Source: Sphingobacterium sp. UBA4616 (GTDB lineage: Bacteria; Bacteroidota; Bacteroidia; Sphingobacteriales; Sphingobacteriaceae). Taken from it: 52,118 bases of DNA. The position numbers were made by a program, and so were the translations under genes. Shown in pieces: positions 35,824-45,348 of the stretch. The DNA is taken from positions 1-52,118 of the forward strand of contig DGIS01000003.1 in NCBI GenBank assembly GCA_002386525.1, read 5' to 3'. The notes beneath the pieces were generated by a model. That model did no database searches. It saw only the letters and a list, made by a program, of their open reading frames with translations, and was not told the origin of the DNA. Every line of letters begins with the position of its first letter. The stretch's first letter is position 1.

Positions 35824-37461
35824 TTATTTTTTATCCCAAAATACGGGTTTAGTAATATATGTTGGCGAACCTGCATCAGGATCGGCCTTTTTCACTTGGT
35901 CAAGATTATAGCTGTTTTCGTAAGAAGCTATTGCAAATCTCCTTGGCCAATCAGTTGGATTAGGAAAAGAATTTGCAAAAACATGACTAGGACGATTGAA
36001 ACCTTTATAAATACCGATTGCCTCGTTATAATTACCAGACGCATCTGTGCAAAAATCCATTCTACGCAAGTCTGCCCATTGCTCTTGCGAGTAAGAAAGC
36101 GCTATATACTTTTGAATCATAATTTGGCTTAACGTCAGCTTGGAAGCATCCTGAACAACAGATGTACTCGCCAAGAACTTTGTCAGATCTCCACTGGCTA
36201 CTCCCAGTATTTCCATATGAATTTTAATTCCATCTTTATACGCCTGGAGAGCCTGAGCAAGCTGTCCCTTTTTGAAACGTATCTCTGCTTCTATAAATTT
36301 CATTTCGGCACCGGTTAACAATAAACCTTTTCCACCTTTCCGCGTATACCATGTTCCGGTTGACAAAACACGCCCAGTAGAAGCTGCCGTATTGCTTCGC
36401 AAGGATATATAGACAGAATCAGCATGGGAAAACTGATTATTTTTTTCGTTGAAAGTCACCGCTACAGGACCTGTAGCGGGTAAAGAAGATTGCATATCCA
36501 CTACTTTTGAACGCACCAATGCTCCTTTACCGTTATCCATACTAGGAACTAATAGATCCAAGCGAGGGTCTACCATATTATTCGCTCCTGTCGGAGCACC
36601 AGTATAATTATTGGTGATATAGTCATAATATAGTTTCGTTATTCTTGCAGTAGTACCGGTATTCGCCCATTGCAGAGCAGCTTTAGAATTATCACTGACA
36701 TCTTTACCTTCATCCACATACTGATACGTAGTACCATCAATACTTGAAGAAGGAGCCTTAGCCAATAAAGACAGAATTTCATCCGGATTATAATTTGCCT
36801 TTTTACTATAATGGTTTAAAAAACGCGCCTTTAGACCATAGGCCAATTTTATCCACTTTTGTACATCACCACCGTTATAGGTATCGCCTTCTTTCAAAGA
36901 AGGTGCATACTGATCTTGTGCTTTACTAAGATCTAAAATTGCTTCATCAAGCAGCGGCAGCACTTTCCCATATATATATTCTCCGTCATCAAACTTAGGG
37001 GTAAGAATATCTTTATTATCAAATTCATCATAAGGCAAAATTCCATAACAGTCGACCATATATCCAAAACCCCATGCCTTTATAATCTTACCAACACCCA
37101 CATAATGATTTGCGCCCACCTTATTAGCGGCATCGATCATCGGCTGAATATTTACAGCAGTATTGACATACCAGGCTTGCCACGGCCATCCCACAGCGGC
37201 ATTGGTCAGATTCCATCTTGTCAAATTCCAGTTATTGCTATTCGCATTTACCACTGCCAGTTGCTGTGTAATAAAAGAAACTCTTGTGCCGGCACTTTCA
37301 TACCCATCAGCAAATTGAGCCAGTATAGGGGGCAAACGTTGCACAGCTGTCGGAACAGTCGTATTCGCCGAATTAGGGTTTTCATTTACATCAAGCCATT
37401 TGCTACACGAACCCAAAGCGAGTGCTGAGGCTGCAGCTACTATATAAATAAACTTTTTCAT
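35824..37461 (-). CDS. SusD-like lipoprotein, SusD_2 type (SusD3)
   Basis: This is a 545-residue lipoprotein of the SusD_2 family. The lipobox ALGSC precedes SKWLDVNENPNSANTTVPTAVQRLPPILAQFADGYESAG. Later signatures are IKAWGFGYMVDCYGILPYDEFD, LTGAEMKFIEAEIRFKKGQLAQALQAYKDGI and IMIQKYIALSYSQEQWADLRRMDFC. It starts three bases after susC3. It is closer in organisation to SusD2 than to SusD1, suggesting pairs 2 and 3 arose from a common SusC-SusD_2 module. The ligand is unknown. Confidence 0.9.
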   Translation of the reverse strand: MKKFIYIVAAASALALGSCSKWLDVNENPNSANTTVPTAVQRLPPILAQFADGYESAGTRVSFITQQLAVVNANSNNWNLTRWNLTNAAVGWPWQAWYVNTAVNIQPMIDAANKVGANHYVGVGKIIKAWGFGYMVDCYGILPYDEFDNKDILTPKFDDGEYIYGKVLPLLDEAILDLSKAQDQYAPSLKEGDTYNGGDVQKWIKLAYGLKARFLNHYSKKANYNPDEILSLLAKAPSSSIDGTTYQYVDEGKDVSDNSKAALQWANTGTTARITKLYYDYITNNYTGAPTGANNMVDPRLDLLVPSMDNGKGALVRSKVVDMQSSLPATGPVAVTFNEKNNQFSHADSVYISLRSNTAASTGRVLSTGTWYTRKGGKGLLLTGAEMKFIEAEIRFKKGQLAQALQAYKDGIKIHMEILGVASGDLTKFLASTSVVQDASKLTLSQIMIQKYIALSYSQEQWADLRRMDFCTDASGNYNEAIGIYKGFNRPSHVFANSFPNPTDWPRRFAIASYENSYNLDQVKKADPDAGSPTYITKPVFWDKK

Positions 37462-37464
37462 TTT

Positions 37465-40400
37465 TTAAAACTTTAGATTTAAACCAAAGGTTACTCCAGC
37501 AGTCGCCGGTACACCAGCATAATCCACACCTACAGAACCAGAACCAATCACGCCTGCTCCAGCAGCACTCACCTCTGGATCCATACCAGAATAATTTGTC
37601 CACAACCAGAGATTTGTTCCGGTCGCTGTGACTGATGCCGCTTTAAATATTTTAGAACGCTTCAAAAAGTCAGGAGGCAAGCTATACGTCAGACTTAAGG
37701 AACGGAGACGCAACCAATTTACAGTTTCAACGAAATTTGGAGTATTGAGCGAATAAATATCTCTGTAATAGTCTTCTGTTGCGACCACTTCCTTCGTAAT
37801 CATCTCATATGCTTTCGTCTCCGGATTAAGCGCCATCCCCGTAAAGGAAAGTTTATCACCTCTGTTTTCCGTCACTTTACTTAAGCCATTATAGGCCAAA
37901 AGATACTCTGTGCCATTTAAGATATCTCCACCTTTTCTAAAATCAAATAAGAATGATAGCTCCCAGTTTTTATAGACGAAGGTATTATTTAGCCCCCCAA
38001 TAAAACTCGGCTCTCTGTTCCCTATCGGCTTAGTGGCATCTGTTGATGTCAATGGATATCCTGTTTTCCAATCCAACAACAAATTTCCGTCAGCATCGCG
38101 CTGCCAGGTTGAACCACTTATACCCATAAAATTTCCATTACCAAAAGAAGCAGCCTTTCCATTACCCACTTGAACATCAGTAACATACAAAATAGGTAAA
38201 GAAGCTGGCAATGACTTCACCACTCCTTTGTTATGAGAGAAATTCAAGGCCAAATCCCATCTAAAATCTTCTTTTTTAATTGGAGAGGTATTAATAGACA
38301 CCTCTATTCCCTTATTTTCAATCTCGCCCGTATTGACAAAACTTAATATATATCCTGTTGCATTTGAAACGCGAGGTTGCAAGATTTGATCTTTAGAATT
38401 GTTTTTATAATACGTAAATTCTAAACCTAACTTGTTTTTGAATAACTTCAGATCAGTACCAACTTCAAAAGAGGTCGTTGTCTCAGGTTTCAATTGATCA
38501 TTACCCCTCGTCCAATAATTTCTAAACCCACCTCCAACGGTCAATTGAGGCTCAAACAAATAGGTTGCTGTTTGATAAGCAGGCGCATCTTTGCCGACCT
38601 GTGCCCATGAAGCTCGCAACTTACCATAATTCAAAATATCGCTTTTCTCCATGAGTTCCGTGAAGATTAAACTCCCAGAAAAAGAAGGATAAAAGAACGA
38701 ACGATTTTGTATCGGCAAGGTAGAAGACCAATCATTACGACCTGTAGCACTTAGGAATAATAGGTTTTTATAACCGATACGCAAATCCCCATAGACACCT
38801 AGCAATCTTTTTTTGGTGATGGATTCATTGAAATACTTATTCTTTGCATCCGCATTGTTTATGCTTTCAAAATTCGGAATAGAGAATTTCTCGGCACGCA
38901 TGGAATTTGCTTGAAGATATGTATCCTCTGCTGTTGTACCCAGCAGGAAATTAACATCCCAATCCTGTTTAATTTGTTTATGGAAATTCAACATAAAATT
39001 GGAATTGATATAATTATATTGACGAATACTTTCGGAGAGCATTCCTTTTTGCCAAGCTTCCTTTACGGCTGAGCCGGGCGTTATAATAGATCTAAAATTC
39101 GTGGTGTAATTATCAACACCTAACTTGTAAGTCGCATCTAACCAATCCGTAATCTTTACATTCGTATATACATTCCCTAGAAAGCGGTTTGTCTTGTCAT
39201 TTTGAGGGTTTTTATGGATTGTCCAATACGGATTATCAACATTATCTTCAAGCGCCACGTTCGGTAACAGTAAAATCTGTTTGCCACTAGGATCTATCCA
39301 GTTTTTCATGTCCACATTACGCGGAAAAGCTAGAATAGATTCCATATACCCCAACCCCGAACCTCCCCAAAGACCGGACCCGGTTAAGGTTTTCTGCGTG
39401 GTACTATGCGAGTAGGATGCGTTTGCGCCAAATGTAAAAATACCAACTTTTTGTTCGCCGTTAAATCGGAAAGTAGTACGTTTAAAATCGGTGGTGGGCA
39501 CAATACCTGATTGGTCTAAATTCGAGCCAGATAAATAAAAATTACCCTTTGCATTACCCCCTGACACATTGAATGAGTTATCAAAACTCGTTGCATTTTG
39601 ATAGAAGTCCCCTAAATTATCATAAACAGTTTCTCCAGGTTGAAAAGCATCTCCCCAAGACAGATACGTATTATTAGTAATCCTATTCCCTTTATAATTA
39701 GAACCCTGCTTAAATTTATCTTGTAACTTCGGCAAGCGATTTACCCAATTCACACCAAAGCGTGAGTTTATTCCTATCGAAGTAGCCCCATCTTTCCCCT
39801 TTTTGGTCGTTACGACAATAGCACCCGCTGCTGCCCGCAAGCCATACAGTGCCGCAGCTGCAGGCCCTTTCAAAACCGATATAGATTCAATATCCTCCGG
39901 ATTTAAATCCAACGCACGATTACCATTCGTGGTGGAAATATTCGTATTACCATCAAAGGCGGAATTATCACCTTGCCCAGTGGAATTATCCATTGGCATA
40001 CCATCGATAACAAATAAGGGTTGATTATCCCGTTCGAGGGATGTACCGCCACGAATAACGATGGAAGCAGATGCTCCTGGCGCTCCTCCCGAATTTGTCA
40101 CATTCACACCAGCAATCTTGCCATTTAATGAATTGATCACATTCGGATTTTTATTCTTCATCAACTCATCCGATTTAATATCTTGGACAGCATACCCTAG
40201 CGCCTTTTTTTCCTTCTTGATTCCCATTGCCGTCACAACAACTTCTTCGAGAGCTTCCTCTCTACCAGAAAGTGCAACATTGATCGTTGCATTTGTGCCA
40301 ACTAATTGTTGCCTTTCTTGAGAACCCACTGCTCTAAAAATCAAAATATCACCTGGCTCTGCACTGATCGTAAAACTGCCATCGGGCTTTGTTTGTGTAC

Positions 40401-40551
40401 TGACAGCTTTACCTTTGATACTCACGGTGACATTGGCCATGTTACCTCCATCAGAAGCATTCGTCACTTTACCCGTTACAGTTTTGGTCTGCGCCCACAA
40501 GCTAGTGGAGAGCATCACCCCTGAACAGAATAAGAGAAATTTTTTATTCAT
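37465..40551 (-). CDS. SusC/RagA family TonB-linked outer-membrane transporter (SusC3)
   Basis: This is a 1028-residue TonB-dependent transporter: signal peptide to SLWAQ, beta-sandwich VTGKVTNASDGGNMANVTVSIKG, TonB-box region LEEVVVTAMGIKKEKKALGYAVQ, plug with SISVLKGPAAAALYGLRAAAGAIVVTTKKG, and barrel ending TFGLNLKF. The operon is susC3-susD3 only, with no enzyme attached, although the amidase gene follows after a terminator. Two GCATAAA motifs lie about 100 bases upstream at a 10-bp period. Confidence 0.93.
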   Translation of the reverse strand: MNKKFLLFCSGVMLSTSLWAQTKTVTGKVTNASDGGNMANVTVSIKGKAVSTQTKPDGSFTISAEPGDILIFRAVGSQERQQLVGTNATINVALSGREEALEEVVVTAMGIKKEKKALGYAVQDIKSDELMKNKNPNVINSLNGKIAGVNVTNSGGAPGASASIVIRGGTSLERDNQPLFVIDGMPMDNSTGQGDNSAFDGNTNISTTNGNRALDLNPEDIESISVLKGPAAAALYGLRAAAGAIVVTTKKGKDGATSIGINSRFGVNWVNRLPKLQDKFKQGSNYKGNRITNNTYLSWGDAFQPGETVYDNLGDFYQNATSFDNSFNVSGGNAKGNFYLSGSNLDQSGIVPTTDFKRTTFRFNGEQKVGIFTFGANASYSHSTTQKTLTGSGLWGGSGLGYMESILAFPRNVDMKNWIDPSGKQILLLPNVALEDNVDNPYWTIHKNPQNDKTNRFLGNVYTNVKITDWLDATYKLGVDNYTTNFRSIITPGSAVKEAWQKGMLSESIRQYNYINSNFMLNFHKQIKQDWDVNFLLGTTAEDTYLQANSMRAEKFSIPNFESINNADAKNKYFNESITKKRLLGVYGDLRIGYKNLLFLSATGRNDWSSTLPIQNRSFFYPSFSGSLIFTELMEKSDILNYGKLRASWAQVGKDAPAYQTATYLFEPQLTVGGGFRNYWTRGNDQLKPETTTSFEVGTDLKLFKNKLGLEFTYYKNNSKDQILQPRVSNATGYILSFVNTGEIENKGIEVSINTSPIKKEDFRWDLALNFSHNKGVVKSLPASLPILYVTDVQVGNGKAASFGNGNFMGISGSTWQRDADGNLLLDWKTGYPLTSTDATKPIGNREPSFIGGLNNTFVYKNWELSFLFDFRKGGDILNGTEYLLAYNGLSKVTENRGDKLSFTGMALNPETKAYEMITKEVVATEDYYRDIYSLNTPNFVETVNWLRLRSLSLTYSLPPDFLKRSKIFKAASVTATGTNLWLWTNYSGMDPEVSAAGAGVIGSGSVGVDYAGVPATAGVTFGLNLKF

Positions 40552-41161
40552 GGTTTTTAGTTAGTTGTTAATAATTGCCCGCGACAGGAGGTTCCAGTCC
40601 ACGGTTTTTTCAATTGCTACACAATACTATGAAAAGCATCGTATTTATGCAAGTTTATGCGCAATTATTTAAAAAAGAAATGACAACAAACACATTAACG
40701 CACAATTTAACAGCAAAAAAGCTGAAATTACACCTCAAAATAGATACAAAACCGCACAGCTTAGCAAAATAAAAGCAAAATATCTATTAAAAACATCTAA
40801 AACTTTTATTAAAAGCGTCCATAGAAGCTCTTTCACCGTATTTGATGGTAAAAGTATAGACATAAATATAAAAAAATCACCAATACATGCATCATCCAAT
40901 AAATACCAGCGCGCTTACGCAGGCTTCCCCTGTCTACCACAATTTACGTTAACAAATAGATACCATTTTCGGAGATCCTTCGGTGCTTGTTCGGTACTTC
41001 CTCGGTACTTGTTCGGTGTTTCTTCGGTTGTAACCGAAGAAACACCGAGCAAATACCGATCTAGTTACGTAAAAATAACGAGAGAAGGTCGAACTTGATA
41101 TTGACAAATACGTATTAATTTGCTAACTTAAGGGAAAAATAAACACTAATTGATATCGATT
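40552..41161. other. Intergenic region between susC3 and the DUF6266 gene
   Basis: This 610-base AT-rich stretch separates divergent genes and contains no supported gene. Two TTTATGC motifs lie at 40644-40650 and 40654-40660, toward susC3. A tandem and inverted repeat array occupies 40979-41065, toward the DUF6266 gene. A TTAATTTG element (41115-41122), one base from TAnnTTTG, may be the -7 of the DUF6266 gene, but no well-spaced -33 was found. Confidence 0.5.
40979..41065 (+). repeat. 11-bp tandem repeat array with inverted half, forming a long hairpin
   Basis: Four direct 11-bp units of the form TTCGGTRCTTS lie at 40979-40989, 40990-41000, 41001-41011 and 41012-41022, with a partial fifth at 41023. 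They are followed by three inverted units beginning ACCGA at 41033, 41044 and 41055, keeping the 11-bp period. As a result 41002-41029 pairs with 41032-41059 (28 bp, one mismatch and one G-T), with a perfect 17-bp core. No T run follows, so it is not a standard terminator. Confidence 0.9.
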
Positions 41162-41809
41162 ATGGCAGTCATTAAAAACGGTGCCAACGGCACACTTTCG
41201 GGGAAAGCAGGATCAATAGTTTTTGTTACAAATGGAAACAAAACCTATGCAAGGGGCTTACCAAAGAAAAGCACAAAAAAGCCTACTGTGGATCAAATCC
41301 AGTCGCGTTTACGGTTTTCTCTCATCCAAAAATTTAGCTCCTCAATGCTCTATTTGTTACGGATCGGATTTAAAAACTATAACCCCAATAAAAAGGCTTA
41401 TAGCAACGCCATGTCCTACAATCTTAATAATGCTATAGAAAAAACCGCAACGGGCTATGCCATCAACTATGAAAACTTCCGTATTAGTAAAGGGATCCTT
41501 AATCCGATTACCTCCTATAGATTTGAGATAGATAAAGAGACAGAAACATTCACCCTCTTCTGGGATTATGACACAAAGCTAAGTGTAGCTTCTGGCCTCA
41601 ATGCAAGCAGCTGTCGACTGATTCTATCTGGCCCAGAAGAACTTGCATTTGCCAATGAGGGCATGAATACGCTTCTCCAACAAACACAAACGGTAAAACT
41701 TCAACGACAAGAGCATATCGGCACCTACCACATCTATGTGTTCTTCCATAAATCAGATGGAAGCGACGAATGTACAGACAGCAAATATCTAGGTACTGTC
41801 GAATGGTAG
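41162..41809 (+). CDS. DUF6266 family protein
   Basis: This is a 215-residue protein of the DUF6266 family, which is expanded in Sphingobacteria. The conserved opening MAVIKNGANGTLSGKAGSIVF fixes the start at the ATG at 41162, rather than a TTG 12 bases earlier. RGLPKKSTKKPTVDQIQSRLRFSLIQKF and YNPNKKAYSNAMSYNLNNAI follow; the second half looks beta-rich. There is no signal peptide. The function is unknown. It is isolated, with a strong repeat array about 100 bases upstream, and converges on the thioesterase gene with an 18-base gap. Confidence 0.75.
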   Translation: MAVIKNGANGTLSGKAGSIVFVTNGNKTYARGLPKKSTKKPTVDQIQSRLRFSLIQKFSSSMLYLLRIGFKNYNPNKKAYSNAMSYNLNNAIEKTATGYAINYENFRISKGILNPITSYRFEIDKETETFTLFWDYDTKLSVASGLNASSCRLILSGPEELAFANEGMNTLLQQTQTVKLQRQEHIGTYHIYVFFHKSDGSDECTDSKYLGTVEW

Positions 41810-41827
41810 TGAAGAGCCTTCAATCTT

Positions 41828-42382
41828 TTACGGAGCAAGATTGATCTGTACATCAAAGTGCTTCTGAATATAAGCTTGCTGCTCGGCAGAGTCTGTTTCC
41901 ATGTCGTGAATGGCACGATCTCTTTCTTTGTCAACTTCCATCTTCACCACACAGCGGTAGAACCGAAATATGTCTTTTTCAGTCTCCAGTATTAACCTCG
42001 GTACGCGGGCTGGCCTTCCTGTTTCATCTTTGGCCACCATCGTAAAGTAGGAGGAATTACAATGTTTGGTTTCGCCCGTCTGAATGTTCATCGCTTCTAC
42101 TCGAATACCGACTTCCATAGATGAGTTGCCCACGTAATTTACCGAAGCGATCAAGGTAACGAGTTCGCCCACTTCAATAGGCTTCAAAAAATCCACTTTG
42201 CCAACCGAAGCCGTCACACAATAATGCGCTGAAAATTTGGAAGCAACAGCAAATGCGATCTGATCCATCAAGGACAAAATATAGCCCCCGTGAATTTTAC
42301 CGCCAAAATTAGCATTGGATGGCAACATCAGCTGTGACATCCGAATCACAGAATCGCTTACTGTTTTATAGATTTCCTCCAT
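41828..42382 (-). CDS. Acyl-CoA thioesterase, hotdog fold (YciA/ACOT type)
   Basis: This is a 184-residue hotdog-fold acyl-CoA thioesterase. The core signature NANFGGKIHGGYILSLMDQIAF contains the glycine-rich turn and the helix-capping catalytic Asp. It is followed by VTASVGKVDFLKPIEVGELVTLIASVNYVGNSSMEVGIRVEA, the long central strand, and HCNSSYFTMVAKD. A C-terminal charged extension of about 45 residues follows the hotdog domain. It is cytosolic and hydrolyses acyl-CoA; chain-length preference cannot be read from sequence. It has no visible functional link to the wall-sugar genes. Confidence 0.88.
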   Translation of the reverse strand: MEEIYKTVSDSVIRMSQLMLPSNANFGGKIHGGYILSLMDQIAFAVASKFSAHYCVTASVGKVDFLKPIEVGELVTLIASVNYVGNSSMEVGIRVEAMNIQTGETKHCNSSYFTMVAKDETGRPARVPRLILETEKDIFRFYRCVVKMEVDKERDRAIHDMETDSAEQQAYIQKHFDVQINLAP

Positions 42383-42470
42383 ACCTATAAATGTACATCG
42401 GATCGGTTACAATTCAAAGCAAAACATTGACAACTTGGTAAACAGGGGTGGGGATAGTTAATTTCTCAAA

Positions 42471-42501
42471 AAAGGGATATCCGTAATACAGATATCCCTT
42501 T
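42471..42501 (-). terminator. Intrinsic terminator after the GHL10 gene
   Basis: Perfect 11-bp arms AAAGGGATATC (42471-42481) and GATATCCCTTT (42491-42501) with a 9-nt loop. On the minus strand a T run follows. It lies 20 bases past the GHL10 stop codon. Confidence 0.85.
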
Positions 42502-42521
42502 CCTGATGGTCTGGAAACCAC

Positions 42522-44147
42522 TTATTTTACATGCTCAGCAGCATACGGTCCTTCATTACTCAGACGATCGACAGCTTTTACCGCAACATACTGAAGCTTT
42601 TTGTTGTTCGATGTCATTGGGATCTCTTTACTCGTGACTCCAGGATCCAAAATCTCGTATTGCCATACCCCCCCATAGTTGAGATACAATACCCATTTTG
42701 CAACCTGATCAATTTGCTGATGCTGCCACTTCGCAAAAATATTTCCACCTTGCGGCGTTAGTAACAAGGATGGTTTCAAAAGTGGATTTGCATTTAACCA
42801 GGGACTTGTTGGCACCAGCGCTTTCACCTGGTAGGGTCCATTAACCAAAGCCTGTGTCATGGCCGGGTTTTTGGTCAGCCCTGCCAAACTCCAGTGGATT
42901 ACACCCTCCCGATTATCAGGCAATAGTGTCCGTGCAGCCTCTACTTGATTAACAATTTCTTGAACATATTCTGTCCCGCGCCTGCCCACTGTATTGATAC
43001 CCGGCCAAAGGTGGCGTCCCAAGGTATTTTCACTTTCCCACCATTTTAACAGCGCGGTATAGCTCTGCTTAGCGGGTTGTATCGGCCAATACAATTGGGG
43101 AGCAAAATAGTCGATCCAACCTTTGTTCAACCATAATTTAGCATCCGCATAAAGCATATCATACTGACTCGATCCCTGGATCCCTGCCGGATAACCTGGT
43201 TTCCAGATGCCGAACGGGCTGATCCCAAATTTGACAAAATTCTTTTCCTTTTTAATATCTTTATAAATACGCTCGATAAAGGTGTTTACACTATTTCTCC
43301 GGAAGTCACCTCGGGAAAGCGTACCACCATTACGTTTGTATTCATTGTAACTATCCAAATCAGGAAAATCCTGGCCACCATTATATTCAGCATAAGGATA
43401 GAAGTAATCGTCAAAATGTACGCCATCGATATCATAACGTTTGACAATATCCATTACTACGCGAGCAGCATGGTCCTGGGTAGATTGTTTGGATGGATCA
43501 AACCAGTAATACCCTTGTTTGAGTTTGACAACAGATTCGGGCATTTTACGTGCCATAGAAGCAGACGTAACAGCACCGCCAGCAGTATGATGTGCACGGT
43601 AAGGGTTTAACCAAACGTGAAGCTCGATCCCTCTTTTATGTGCCTGTTCTACCCAAAAATCTAGGGGATCATAATAAGGGGATGGTGCCTGCCCTTCTGT
43701 TCCCGTCAAAAAATATGACCAAGGCTCGAGATCACTTTTATAAAATGCATCTGCTGATGGACGCACCTGAAAAATTACTGCATTAAAATTATTATTTTTC
43801 AAGAAATCTAAAATACCGATGGCTTCCTGTTGCTGCTCTGCTGTACTCAGGTTATTTTTGCTCGGCCAATTGATATTGGCAACAGAGGCCACCCAGGCTG
43901 CACGAAACTCACGGGGTAAAGCTGGGAGATTGACGACAATGTCCTTCTTTTTCTCTGCAACTGGCTGCGCTTTTGTCTCAACTGTATTTTTCACCCGTTC
44001 GCGCTTAGGTAATGTGGGAGGATCCTTTTTTACAATTTCGACATTGGTCGTTGTGGTATTGACAGGCTCGTGTTTCTTATTTTTCTTGGATGAACAAGAA
44101 GATAAAACAAAAAGTGCTGTCGCTAAAAATAATAGGGAACGTTTCAT
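42522..44147 (-). CDS. GHL10/DUF187 glycan hydrolase lipoprotein (DigH/YngK-like)
   Basis: This is a 541-residue lipoprotein (lipobox LSSC, Cys18) with a basic linker, then a GHL10 (glycosyl-hydrolase-like 10, DUF187) TIM barrel. Landmarks are EFRAAWVASVANINWPSK, FNAVIFQVRPSADAFY, GIELHVWLNPYRAHH, YDIDGVHFDDYFYPY (likely acidic catalytic pair), KFGISPFGIWKPG and WIDYFAPQLYWPIQ. The C terminus (from about residue 450) is an Ig-like module. E. coli DigH, of this family, cleaves denuded peptidoglycan glycan. The start is MKRSLLFLATAL (44147). The gene lies 94 bases after nagA, which supports a role in wall-sugar breakdown. Confidence 0.87.
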   Translation of the reverse strand: MKRSLLFLATALFVLSSCSSKKNKKHEPVNTTTTNVEIVKKDPPTLPKRERVKNTVETKAQPVAEKKKDIVVNLPALPREFRAAWVASVANINWPSKNNLSTAEQQQEAIGILDFLKNNNFNAVIFQVRPSADAFYKSDLEPWSYFLTGTEGQAPSPYYDPLDFWVEQAHKRGIELHVWLNPYRAHHTAGGAVTSASMARKMPESVVKLKQGYYWFDPSKQSTQDHAARVVMDIVKRYDIDGVHFDDYFYPYAEYNGGQDFPDLDSYNEYKRNGGTLSRGDFRRNSVNTFIERIYKDIKKEKNFVKFGISPFGIWKPGYPAGIQGSSQYDMLYADAKLWLNKGWIDYFAPQLYWPIQPAKQSYTALLKWWESENTLGRHLWPGINTVGRRGTEYVQEIVNQVEAARTLLPDNREGVIHWSLAGLTKNPAMTQALVNGPYQVKALVPTSPWLNANPLLKPSLLLTPQGGNIFAKWQHQQIDQVAKWVLYLNYGGVWQYEILDPGVTSKEIPMTSNNKKLQYVAVKAVDRLSNEGPYAAEHVK

Positions 44148-44241
44148 CAATCTATAGAATAGTGTTTTTTCAAAATAACGAACGAAGATACATATAATAT
44201 TAGTCAATCTTGGACAATGGGCCAATCTTCTGCGAAATGGA

Positions 44242-45348
44242 TCAGCGCTTTAACTCGCCTTTAAAGATCACCTGTTCCAGCTGAAAATCGTCATTAAAGA
44301 CAATAACATTCGCTATGCTTCCTGCATTTAGATTTCCGATATCCGCTCGCTTTAGCAGGTTTGCCGGATACACCGTCGCCATTCGGATCGCTTCATCGAG
44401 TGGTATGCCCACCTTTTGCACCGCATTTTTCACTCCCTCAAATAAGGAGATTGCCGCCCCCGAAATGGTTCCGTCCGGCAGCGAGTAATAGCCATCATTC
44501 AATACATGCTGGTAGATATCTTTATCGCAAGCGGCTACAGCATCGGTAATCATAAACAGACGCATTCCCATCTGACGTTTCGCAATTTTCACAGCTTCAA
44601 AGCTGACGTGATGCCCGTCGACAATAATACTTGCCTGAGCGGTCGAATGGTTAAAAATCGCGCCAACCAACCCAACTTCGCGATGGTGCAAAGGCGACAT
44701 GGCGTTAAATAGATGGGTACTTGTTGGAATCCCAAGATCATACCCGCGCGTTCCTTCTTCAAATGTAGCATCACTATGCCCTGCACTGAGCAGCAAATTA
44801 TAACCCTGTAAATGCTGCAATACATCGTCTGATATACATTCGGGTGCTATGGTCATCATTTTGACAACCTGGACTCCCACCAAAAGCTCATCAATCTTTT
44901 CCTTTGTAGGCTCGATGATTAAATCCGCGGGATGCGCACCTCGTTTTTTAGGATTCAAGAATGGACCTTCTAGGTGCAGCCCTAAGAATGCGTCATGATG
45001 AAAACCTTCTGCCACACGAATGGCATCCTTAAAGACGGGTATGGTATTGGTCGCCAGGGTCATCATAAAAGAAGTCGTGCCTTTACCGACCAAGCCCTCG
45101 GCGATGCGTTCCAAAGAGGCTACACTACGCTCGGCGGAATACAGATCCGAACCGTCGCCATACAGTTGAAGGTCAATCAGCCCAGCACAAATATTGCATC
45201 CATTGACTGGATAACTGGTGTAATCCAGAGGCACGTCATGCTCATCGACAATTGCGGCAATTTTACCTTCATTAATCAGTAATGCTTTTTCTTCAAAGAC
45301 CGTCTCACCAGTATATATCTTACCTCCAATTAACGCTAGCTTGTTCAT
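44242..45348 (-). CDS. nagA: N-acetylglucosamine-6-phosphate deacetylase
   Basis: NagA removes acetate from GlcNAc-6-phosphate to give GlcN-6-phosphate in the cytosol; it is the step that follows MurQ. It is an amidohydrolase-fold protein of 368 residues with HLEGPFLNPKKRGAHP (metal site), SAGHSDATFEEG, STHLFNAMSPLHHREVGLVGA, and FMITDAVAAC, which holds the catalytic aspartate. The order and spacing match the family (E. coli 382 residues). It sits upstream of the GHL10 gene on the same strand, possibly one unit. No nagB is in the window. Confidence 0.94.
   Translation of the reverse strand: MNKLALIGGKIYTGETVFEEKALLINEGKIAAIVDEHDVPLDYTSYPVNGCNICAGLIDLQLYGDGSDLYSAERSVASLERIAEGLVGKGTTSFMMTLATNTIPVFKDAIRVAEGFHHDAFLGLHLEGPFLNPKKRGAHPADLIIEPTKEKIDELLVGVQVVKMMTIAPECISDDVLQHLQGYNLLLSAGHSDATFEEGTRGYDLGIPTSTHLFNAMSPLHHREVGLVGAIFNHSTAQASIIVDGHHVSFEAVKIAKRQMGMRLFMITDAVAACDKDIYQHVLNDGYYSLPDGTISGAAISLFEGVKNAVQKVGIPLDEAIRMATVYPANLLKRADIGNLNAGSIANVIVFNDDFQLEQVIFKGELKR

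Noticed and set aside
40575..40772. 65-residue frame on the plus strand upstream of DUF6266
   Set aside because: Non-ATG start, AT-driven composition rich in Lys and Thr, and it overlaps the likely susC3 promoter region.
40979..41065. CRISPR array
   Set aside because: The units are contiguous 11-mers without spacers, and half of them are inverted.
13989..45348. Genomic island or mobile element carrying the wall-sugar genes
   Set aside because: No integrase, transposase, direct-repeat ends or clear change in base composition was seen; the tRNA array lies outside the cluster with no tRNA fragment at the far side.
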